Shown here in pieces: positions 41,901 through 53,500 of a stretch of DNA of 64,000 nucleotides (the first letter of the stretch is position 1; the number at the start of each line of letters is the position of its first letter). A program made the position numbers and the translations under genes. Origin of the DNA: Cepaea nemoralis (lineage: Eukaryota; Mollusca; Gastropoda; Stylommatophora; Helicidae); the NCBI GenBank assembly GCA_014155875.1, contig JACEFZ010025808.1, positions 728,501-792,500 of the forward strand, written 5' to 3'. The notes under the pieces were generated by a model, which worked only from the letters and a program-made list of their open reading frames with translations, searched no databases and was not told where the DNA came from.

Positions 41901-44900
41901 CAGGGGTTAAAAATGAAAGGCCAATTTACTTCTTATCTCATAAACTTAGCAAATCTCAACGCAAATGGACGACTATTGAAAAAGAAGCGTACGCTATTCA
42001 TTATGCTCTTCAGAAACTAAATTACTACTTACATAACGCAAATTTTGTTATTAGAACTGACCATATGCCTTTAAAGTCTTTTTTAGAAGCTCCAGTGCAG
42101 AACAGGAAAATACAGACCTGGGCATTGAATCTACAGGGATACAACACAAAAATTGAGTACATTCCAGGTAGGATTAACACATGCGCTGATCTATTGTCTA
42201 GGATCCCGTACCCACAGTCATCAGGAGACACAGAAGATGAAGCTGAACCAGAGATAGACGACCGAAACTGGCAAGTTAATATTTTAGATTCTGCCATAAT
42301 AAATAGAGAAGAATTTGAGAGTTTACCATCGGATCAAGAGTCTGAACATAGAGCAGAAGACCCACAATTAGCACAGTTTAATATGAAAGAAGAACAAGAG
42401 TTGGATCCAAAAGTCTTACAAATAAAACAAAAATTAAGAGAAACGGAAGGAGAACAAATATAAGAAGAATTATTTGGTTTTACAAGAGGATGGACAGTTA
42501 TACTATATGTGTGAAAGGAACGAACAGCTAAGGAAATATATTCCAAAACATTTAGAAAATGAAGTTTTAAAAGCATATCACAATGAAAATGGACATCTCG
42601 GTTGTGACAAGTTGGTGAAAGCACTTACGAGCAAATATTATTGGCCAAATTTGTTTAAATCTGCTTGCAAATATGTAGATACGTGTGAAAAATGCAGGTT
42701 AAGGAATATGAAAACAATTAAGTGTCCCTTACAAGATACAGATATTCCTCAGTTCCCAATGCAAAAGATTAGTTTAGATATATCAGGTCCACACCCTAGA
42801 ACATTGTCAGGAAACGTGTATTTAATTCATATAGTAGACGTCTACAGTCTTTGGCCGGAAATTTATGCAATTCCAGATAAGAGCGCAGATACAGTCATTA
42901 ATATTTTTTTACAAGAGTTCGTACCAAGATTTAGTTGCCCACAAAGTATACTTACGGATAATGGTAGAGAGTTTGTAAATAAAAAATTCGAAAAGTTATT
43001 AAAAGATTTGAATATAAAACATATAAAGACCTCATATTATAGACCTTCTTCAAATGCTAGGAACGAACGTCAACATAGGACGTTATACGACGTTATAGCA
43101 AAGATTGTTGATGAACATGAAAAAGATTGGGATCTATTCTTAGGACCTGCCCTTAGCGCTATTCGTACAAATCAAAATGAGAGCACGGGGTTTTCACCAT
43201 TCTATTTAATATACGGGAGAGAACCAATACTACCTATAGATAATCTATTAAAACCAAGACGGAAGTATATGGGGGAAGAATTTCAAGAGACCATAATACA
43301 AGAAATGCATAAAGCACACGTAAGATTAAAGAATAATATAATTAAAGCTAGGGAAAGACAGAAAAAGTACAAAAATGTAAATACAAAATTACAGGAGTTT
43401 AAAGTAGGTGATAGAGTTTATTACAAGAAGCATAGAAGAAACTCTAAGTTTGATGATCGTTGGATCCCAGGTTATTACATTTTGGAAAAACTAGGTAATG
43501 TATCGTATACTATCAAGAACCAGGTCACAGGACATGTGGCAAGGGCACACGTAGAGCACTTATGAAGAGATGAAGAGGAGAAGAGAAATGAGAATTATAA
43601 TAATAATTATGATTCAGACACCGGATATTTAGATGAACAAGTTGTCAGAGGAGCTACAGTAACCCCAAGGTTTTAGAAAAGAACCAGCACAAAATCAGTT
43701 ACTAGCAACTCCAAGTTACGAAGATACTCAAGAACAGACGATTCCGAAAACAATAGAAGAAGAAAATGTGAAGGAAAGTTATTATGATAGTATGGAAGAA
43801 GAAATAGGTGCTCCATTTAAGAATACTAGGCAAGCAACGAAAAGAAGAATGGATAAACAAAGATATAGAGAAGTGAAAAGACAGAGGAGAATTAGAGATT
43901 ATTCAACAAGCGGTGAAGATATGCCTCTACTAGAAAGGTCCTTAAGAAATGAGGATAGACAAATTAGATGGGATGTTGAACAGAAGAGATTAGCGGCTGC
44001 TTACGACAGACATACAGAAGAAGAAGAAGAAGAAATGGATGAAAAGTCAGAATCAAGTAGTAGTATGGAAGAAACTAATAAGTTGTACGAGGAAGAGGAT
44101 ATTGATGTAGAGTTAGCACTTATTCAAAGAAACTTGGAGTTATTGAAGAAGTGGAAACGTAGGAGATAAATAGATAGAGAATACTGCAGATGGCAAGTTA
44201 TAAGTTTCAGGGTTTGGAAGTGAAAGTGATGCTTGAAGAAGTATGTGAAACGGTGGAAATAGAAAAGGATTCAATGGATACTTTTTATAAGTGGTCTTGA
44301 GGAGTAGTTAAGCAGTGAGATAACTAATATAGAGGTAGGTTTGAGAGAGGCATATATAATTTTTTTCCTCTCTGTGGTAGAATTGCTGGTTGATTTTAGG
44401 TTTCAACTTCGTGACTTTTCGTAGATTGAACAAATTAGATATTGGTACAGTAGGTGGATGTACGCTGTAGCAAATAGTTTTTTTTATTGGTGCTAGAAAT
44501 GCCGTGTTTAACGGTAATGATTAAGAAGTTATAATGATGTTTGGTCCAAGGGAAATAATTGGCAGGCCGAGCCACAAGTTAATTGATAAGTAGATGATAG
44601 CTGCTACATTGAGTTGACATTGGAATAGTCGCCACATTATGAATAGATAAAATGAGTTGACCTGTAGTTTACAGTGCTTACTTAAGATGATATTCCGGAT
44701 GTTATGATGTGTTAGGAGTTAAGATAGAAAAAGATAGAAAGTTATGAGGGGAGAGAATAAATGGTACGGTCAGTGTTGGTTATTGATTTTTGTGTGTAGA
44801 GAGAACAGATATTGTTCTAAGTTAAGAAATTACGCTGTAGTTAACAGATATACATACGTGGCAGTGAAGTGTTTGGTTTTCTCGGTCATAGAAATACTGG

Positions 44901-47505
44901 AATAAATTGTAGGAATAAATAGGTGTTACATTGATTCGTATGGGAGGCCAATGTGGATGGGCCACTGTACGTAGTAATTTTAAGGGAGTTAAATTTGTTT
45001 TGAAAACCGTGTTTTGTTGAGTCTAAGTTTATGAGTCATGAGTCATATATAATATGTTTTTTGCTTGAGTTGGTACTGTAAAATGATGGTTATTATTTGA
45101 TTGTTTTATTGAGTCTGAGTTTCAATGCCTCATATATAATATGTTTTTTTTTTGCTTGATTTAGTTTTGTAAAATGTCATTTGATTAATTGATTTAGAAT
45201 GGGGTTATTGTGTTCTTAGTGATAAGTAGTAATAGAATGTTTTATTCTGATTTGATAAAATGCATGTTATGTCATTTTAAAATGTGTTTTTTCTTTAGAT
45301 AATTTGGGGGTATGACGTCTTGTGTTGATTTTATTTCGATTACATGAATGGTTTTGTATATTAAGTTACATGGTTAATGAATAAGTTATAAAGTTAGTTA
45401 AGTAAGTTTAATTTTCAAATATATGGGGTTTTGTTTAAGGCTTTTCGTTCAGAAAAGAGTTAATAAAACTACTGAGGGATAATATAGAGAAATATTCTCT
45501 TTGTGAATATTAAGTTGCTTGAAGAGGTCCTTATAGATATGAACTGTTAGTAAAATAGGAGTAGCGTTATATGAAGATATAAGGTTGGGGGGAGACTGTG
45601 AATGGCAGCGTATAAGCGGGGGTATATATAGCTGGACAAAGAAGCAGATCTGGGGATGTGTGGGGGCAAGATATAGGTGCTGTGAAAAACCAGCGTTAAT
45701 TATATTAAAAATGTTCATAGAATATGAACATGGGCTCCTGGTTAAAGATGAGATAACGAAATATAGACAAGATTGTGGATGGCAATATAAATATTGAATA
45801 TATAAGGCTTGTGAAAACTTATGTCAAATTGTTTTATAGTGAACAAAGATCTATTTCATAAGGTGTATTTTAAAAAATTATTTTACAAAAATTTTTTTTA
45901 TTGGCAAGGGAGGTAAATGTGAGTGTCTTAAATATTCATTACTGTATGTAAATGTGGTCATGTTGAGTATTCATTCTTTATACTTCTCACTCGGTGCGCA
46001 CCGCTTCTTTACTTTTTCTAACTACATTGTTTTTGTACATCCTGTGTTACTGGAAGAGTGAGGAATTTTATAAGGTCAAAAGATACGATAACGATTTTAC
46101 GAGCTGTTCTTATGATGTGTATATTTTATACAGGAAATTAAGGAGCCAAGAACGAGCCAGTAATATATAACTGTATAGTGGATAACTATGATAACTATAT
46201 AACAGGGGAAAGAGTTGAAGAATAGAATATTTACGTAAGTTGGAGTTGGTTTGGGGAAGATTAGAGGAAATGTGAGTGGTAAGAAAAAAAAAGAGGGAAT
46301 AGAGTAAGGGGATTAGGAGTAAAGATTTTTCCTTTGTAAGGAAAATTCTTTAATTAACATGGGGAGGTGTAACAGAAGTAGAGTAGGGGGTGGGAAAAGG
46401 CTACGGCACGGTTGAGCATTGGAGGAGAATGGGAAGAGAGATGCTCAAGTCGTGACGTAGTTGGTTGTCAAGGGGCAGTCAAGATCAGGGTCTGGACTTG
46501 GAAGGACGCCATTTTAATATAACTTGTCATCATCAAGAAAATAAACCCTATTTATATGAAACCAAGTCTTTGTTAGTCCTTTACACTGTTACAGTACCTA
46601 TCAACATTATTTTTGATAGCACTTGGAGAAAATATGACCATTAAAATGCAATTGTATGTGAAACCTCAAAGAGAGCAGTATGTTGCTACCACCATGGGAA
46701 AACATTCACATTCTATGAGATATAAAAGCATAGGATAATTAAAGTGATAACATAATTAGCAAAATGGTAGTGACCCATGCTGGAATAGACGAGTTAGCAA
46801 GTTGTGTTCAACATTCTGTGGTGAAATGCAAGAATAATTCCTTTATTGAACAACACTACTAACATTGGAACTGATATATGTGCTCCCTGGCAAGAGTCTA
46901 GAGAAGTGGCTCATGACAAACAGCACCATGTCTCAGAAACCTAATTACTTCAGCCATATTAAACGTGACAATGGCTTAGATAGAGCAGATATGACATGGT
47001 TCCTGGACAAGGAGGTACGGGCCGGCCAGCATGGATGTGAACACAGGACATGAAACACACCCTGAGCATGACAATGTAAGAGGCAGGGGTGCTGGTGAGA
47101 GATCAAGAGTCTTTCTAGTGGGCTGTGATATGGCAACATTCTGCAAAGGATTTGTTACATGAATAAATTTTAAAACTGTATTTAAAAAAAAACAACAACA
47201 TATAAAGCATGTGTCTAACAGTACATAATAATATTGAAAGTGGGTATATAAGCTACAATGCAATATGAAAACAGTTAGTATGTGTGACTACTGCCCTTCT
47301 ATCACTTTCATACATTATTTCATCCACACATCATTTGAGGCTAACTGAGAACAACAACAATATAAAAGATATGCATTATAAAGGCATGGCAAAAATGCAA
47401 AAATAACCACTAATGCCTCACTAAAATTTAAGAATGATGTGGCAATTGTTATTAGCTATGGGGAATATACTGGCGTACCAAAAGAACCTGGCTGTTATAA
47501 TAGGG

Positions 47506-47583
<78 letters not shown>

Positions 47584-50500
47584 GGTCTTTAATATTATTA
47601 TTTTTTTGCACTCGCTAGCTTTGAACTAGTATGTGTGACTTCTGTGAAAAAGTGAGATAATAAACCCAGACGCAGTGTACACACCTTACAACAAGCTCAA
47701 ATCTGGCAGTGTGTCTGTGTTTATTATCTCTCAATTTGTCACAGCAGTCATAAATACCTGTTTTCATTTTGAATGTCTATATCCTGTTGCAGCCGTGACT
47801 TCTCTTATATAAATTACAAGTATAATGAATAAGTTGGGTTACATGAAATGTGTAAACTTACAGTCAGTCACAGAACTAATATAAATAGAATGTGGACAGA
47901 GAAAGTTGAACTAAGTGATATCTGCAACAGTGAAACATTCACTAAGTGTATGAAAAGTAATAGACAAATCACAGATATATTTCTAGTAAATAAATATTTG
48001 TACGCTGGTCTCCATGGCAAAGGCATTAAGGACGCAGTTCATGATTCTGTTTACCTGCATTCAAAACACAGCTGCAACCTTTATGGCAGCAGACTGTGTC
48101 GCGCTGGGTTGATAATGATGATGATGATTATGATGATAATGATGATGAGGATAGTGATGACAACAATAATGATGTTTATAATGACAATGATGGTAATGAA
48201 GATGATGATAGTGATGATGACAACAATAAGGACGATAGTAATGACAATGATGATAATAATGATAGTGAGACCACTGCAACACACATTGTCTTCATCACGG
48301 ACTCAAGGAGTATGCTTAGTAAGGTGGAGAAAGGGTTGTTTTGTGTGGAATGGCTCACCTCGCTTCAGAGGTCACAGATTGTGAGAATTGTATGGATTTT
48401 TTGCCCTGGTCATGCAGGAATGTGGGGGAATGAACAGGCTGATAGGCTGGCAGGGAATGCACCTCTTGGTGGTAGATTACTTATTGACAAGGGAGAGGTG
48501 GTAGTGCACCAGTGGGACCTGGTGGAGAAGGTGGAGAAACAGACTGAGAACGCATATGCGGAAAGGATAAGATTGTGGGGGATTGGTAGGGGTTCTGATA
48601 GAATCTCAAAACTGAGAGGGAAGATCAGGAGAACTTTCAATCAATTAGCAGTGGGAACAATTAGTAGTGTGAATCTTCACCTGCTGTTGAACGAGGAGAC
48701 GGAGTGCTTATGGGAATGTCCTAGCTCACCTCAACTCAGCTGATAGTAATAATGTCAACAATAATGACGATTGTAATGATGATGACAACAATGATAATGA
48801 CAACAACGAGAAATTGCAACAGCAAAGATTTCCCATCAAAGGAAATCCTCAAGTGTACACAGAATATCTAATGAGATATTTAAGAGGGTCTAGGAAGAGT
48901 AACATTAAAGTCACAACTCATGGGGATCTGTAATAAAAGCTATAATACTCAAGCAAGATGATTGATTTCATTATGCCAGGGTTTATCCCATATGGCTCGG
49001 TCTCTTTCCTCAGGGCGGCCTGCCGAAAGCATCACACAAAGCATAAACTTCATAGCTCCAGTGATGACCCCTAAGAGTCTCTAAGAAATTGCACTTGTGA
49101 CCCAAACGAGGCTGGATCGAGCCCACAACTTGGAGCATGAAGCATTCGGCATAACAAATTCACCACGGAGACTCCCACAGGAAAACAAATTGTAGATATA
49201 GGCTGATTCCACATAAGCAAACAAGTGAACAATAGATGAAAAACAACAGTAATTATAATGATGATGATATTGACACATACAAATGTTAAACTACAGAAAT
49301 GATTGGCAGCACCTGTGTATGATTCCAAAATCATGTATGTATGCCAGGGCACAGGTCAGCTGGTACAGATACCACAGAACATCCTAGAAATGTCAATAAC
49401 AAGAAGATAATGAATACCACAGAACAACATAGAATGTCAATAACAAGAAGATAACACATACCACAGAACAACATAGAATGTCAATAACAAGAAGATAACA
49501 CATACCACATAACAACATAGAATGTCAATAACAAGAAGATAACACACACCACATAACAACATAGAATGTCAATAGCAAGAAGATTACACACACCACATAA
49601 CAACATAGAATGTCAATAACAAGAAGATAACACACACCACATAACAACATAGAATGTCAATAACAAGAAGATTACACACACCACATAAAACATAGAATGT
49701 CAATAGCAAGAAGATTACACACACCACATAACAACATAGAATGTCAATAACAAGAAGATAACACACACCACATAACAACATAGAATGTCAATAACAAGAA
49801 GATTACACACACCACATAACAACATAGAATGTCAATAACAAGAAGATTACACACACCACATAACAACATAGAATGTCAATAACAAGAAGATTACACACAC
49901 CACATAACAACATAGAATGTCAATAACAAGAAGATAACACACACCACATAACAACATAGAATGTCAATAACAAGAAGATAACACATACCACATAACAACA
50001 TAGAATGTCAATGACAAGAAGATTACACACACCACATAACAACATAGAATGTCAATAGCAAGAAGATTACACACACCACATAACAACATAGAATGTCAAT
50101 AGCAAGAAGATTACACACACCACATAACAACATAGAATGTCAATAGCAAGAAGATTACACACACCACATAACAACATAGAATGTCAATAGCAAGAAGATT
50201 ACACATACCACATAACAACATAGAATGTCAATAGCAAGAAGATTACACACACCACATAACAACATAGAATGTCAATAGCAAGAAGATTACACACACCACA
50301 TAACAACATAGAATGTCAATAGCAAGAAGATTACACATACCACATAACAACATAGAATGTCAATAGCAAGAAGATTACACACACCACATAACAACATAGA
50401 ATGTCAATAGCAAGAAGATTACACACACCACATAACAACATAGAATGTCAATAACAAGAAGATTACACACACCACATAACAACATAGAATGTCAATAACA

Positions 50501-53500
50501 AGAAGATTACACACACCACATAACAACATAGAATGTCAATAGCAAGAAGATTACACACACCACATAACAACATAGAATGTCAATAGCAAGAAGATTACAC
50601 ACACCACATAACAACATAGAATGTCAATAACAAGAAGATTACACACACCACATAACAACATAGAATGTCAATAGCAAGAAGATTACACACACCACATAAC
50701 AACATAGAATGTCAATAACAAGAAGATTACACACACCACATAACAACATAGAATGTCAATAACAAGAAGATTACACACACCACATAACAACATAGAATGT
50801 CAATAGCAAGAAGATTACACACACCACATAACAACATAGAATGTCAATAGCAAGAAGATCACACACACCACATAACAACATAGAATGTCAATAACAAGAA
50901 GATAACACACACCACATAACAACATAGAATGTCAATAACAAGAAGATTACACACACCACATAACAACATAGAATGTCAATAGCAAGAAGATTACACACAC
51001 CACATAACAACATAGAATGTCAATAGCAAGAAGATTACACACACCACATAACAACATAGAATGTCAATAACAAGAAGATTACACACACCACATAACAACA
51101 TAGAATGTCAATAACAAGAAGATTACACACACCACATAACAACATAGAATGTCAATAGCAAGAAGATCACACACACCACATAACAACATAGAATGTCAAT
51201 AGCAAGAAGATTACACACACCACATAACAACATAGAATGTCAATAGCAAGAAGATTACACACACCACATAACAACATAGAATGTCAATAACAAGAAGATT
51301 ACACATACCACATAACAACATAGAATGTCAATAACAAGAAGATTACACACACCACATAACAACATAGAATGTCAATAACAAGAAGATTACACATACCACA
51401 GAACAACATAGAATGTCAATAGCAAGAAGATTACACACACCACATAACAACATAGAATGTCAATAACAAGAAGATTACACATACCACAGAACAACATAAA
51501 ATATTAATAACAAGAAGATTAAAAGTACTACAAAACATCCCATAATGTTAATAACAAGAAGAATTTCAATAACAAGAAGATTACAAATACCACAGAACAT
51601 CCTCATCATCATCATCATCAAGTGCCTTGCTAGCTGGTGTAGGTGTCCATATCTCCCCACAGATCTCTGTCTTTGGTGTTGTGGATCAACTCAGCTGAAA
51701 ATATTCCTCCATGCCACAGTCTCAATCCATTCAGTATCATTTCTCTTGGTCTGCCTCTGCCTCTCTTTTCCTTGATCTTTCCAGTTGTCACGATGTTCTC
51801 CAATGCCTCTCTTCTCATCACATGACAAAAAAAAGCTGTTTGTCTCTTTCTTATTGTTGTATATAATGTTCTAGTTTCATTAGCCTCTTTCATGCAATCG
51901 TTGTTAGTTACTCAGTCGAGAGTCTCTGTGGCGAAGTGGTCAAGCTGTTTAACTCGGGCTCTGAAGGTTGTGGGTTCGATTCCGGGCCGCGTCCTTCGTT
52001 TCACGAATTACATTTTTCTGAGACTCCTGTGGGTCGTCGCTAGGGCTACGGAGTTCATGCTTTGTGCGATGCTTTCCGCGCTGCGGAAAGAGACCGAGCC
52101 ATATGGGATAAAACCCGGTGCAATGAAGTCGACCCTGTTGACTTTTAAGCGACTTTTTTTTAAGTTACTCAGTCAGTCCAAGAAATTAACCACATTCATC
52201 TCAGGAACCACATCGCTGTTGCTTCCAAGGTCTTTCTAATGTGTTCATTTACATCCCAAGATTCACTGCCATATGGCAAAACAGGTACAGAACATCCTAG
52301 GATGTCAATAATAAGAAGTTGCAGGTGAGGCATACACTTAGCAGACATGTTGTTAAATCCACAGCACAAGAGAAATATTGGGAGATCAAAATCACAGGAA
52401 GAGGAGGCTCAAAGAAGTGAGCAGTATAGACAAGACACAGAAGGAACTGCAAGACAGCAGAAAGGGATGATGGGGTGGTTAGTTGGTTGACTGGATGGTT
52501 GGCTGGATGGTTGGCTGTGTGGTTGGTTGGGAGGTTCTTTGGTGAGTTAGTTGGGTGGTTGGATGGTTGGTTAATTGGTTGGTGGGTTGGTTGGCTGGTT
52601 GGTTAGTTGTTGGGTTGCTTGGGTGGGTGGTTGCTTGGTTAGTGGATTGGTTGGGTGGGTGGTTGGTTGGTTGATTGGTCAGTAGGCTGTATATTCCCAG
52701 AGAACGACTGAAGGACTGAATTTCAACTCGTCAGTACAATACATTTGCATTTAGGTTATTTTAACTCTGAAAAGGGTTTGTCTCTTTTAAATTGAAGGTG
52801 GTGTTGAGCTGGTAACAAAGAGAGCAGATAAAGACGAGTTAAATACCTGATTGGTTCACCATCATCATCATCATCATCATTTTGTGCCATGCCGATAAGC
52901 AAGGGCATGGTCAGCCATCTCAAAGACTCACAGGTCTAAAGTCAGGTCTGGTGTTCTTGTCCTGGTCATATCATCTAACAAAGCTCTGGATATTGATCTC
53001 TTTGTCTTCCAGCAACACCGTCCCCCTGGAGACAGTACTCCTGGTCTAACATGATGGCCATCTTTTTCTGATGTTTGTGATTAGTCATCATCATTGTGTG
53101 CCATGCTGATAAGCTTAGGCGGTCATGTTTCACCATCCCATGTGATCACCAGAGTCGTGGAACAGGTCAGTGTTCTTGTCTCGACCATACCATGTGACCA
53201 AGCCATCCAGGTATTTACTTCTCTGCCTTCCACTTGTTCTCTTTCTCTCAATCTTGCTAGTTATCACCAAGTTCTCCAATTTATTTCTTCTCATAACGTG
53301 TCCAAATAATTGTGACTGTCTACATCTAATTTCTCTAATCAGTTTACGTTTGCCGTTTGTTTCTTGTAGTACTTGGTCATTGCTTTTTCTGTCTGTCTAT
53401 GGTATTCTTTAAATTTTTCTCAGAAACCACATTTTCACAGCCATCAGATGTTTTTCAACTTGTCCATTCATTGTCCACGCTTCATATCCAAACAAAATTA

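Larger units (their letters stand above)
37372..46593 (+). mobile_element. Element A: Ty3/gypsy-type LTR retrotransposon
   Basis: 9.2 kb with 226-bp LTRs differing at one base, a 4-bp target duplication GTAC (37368-37371, 46594-46597), primer site, gag with zinc knuckle, pol in the order protease, RT, RNase H, integrase, and a polypurine tract. That order defines the Ty3/gypsy (Metaviridae-like) class. No envelope gene is recognised. Four frame disruptions (near 38893, 40256, 41708, 42461) break gag-pol. Inserted in NEK9 intron 4, opposite to the gene. Confidence 0.97.

Noticed and set aside
46865..47263. Short frames on both strands after element A
   Set aside because: No match to the kinase. 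All exon 4 and 5 residues are accounted for elsewhere with fitting phases.
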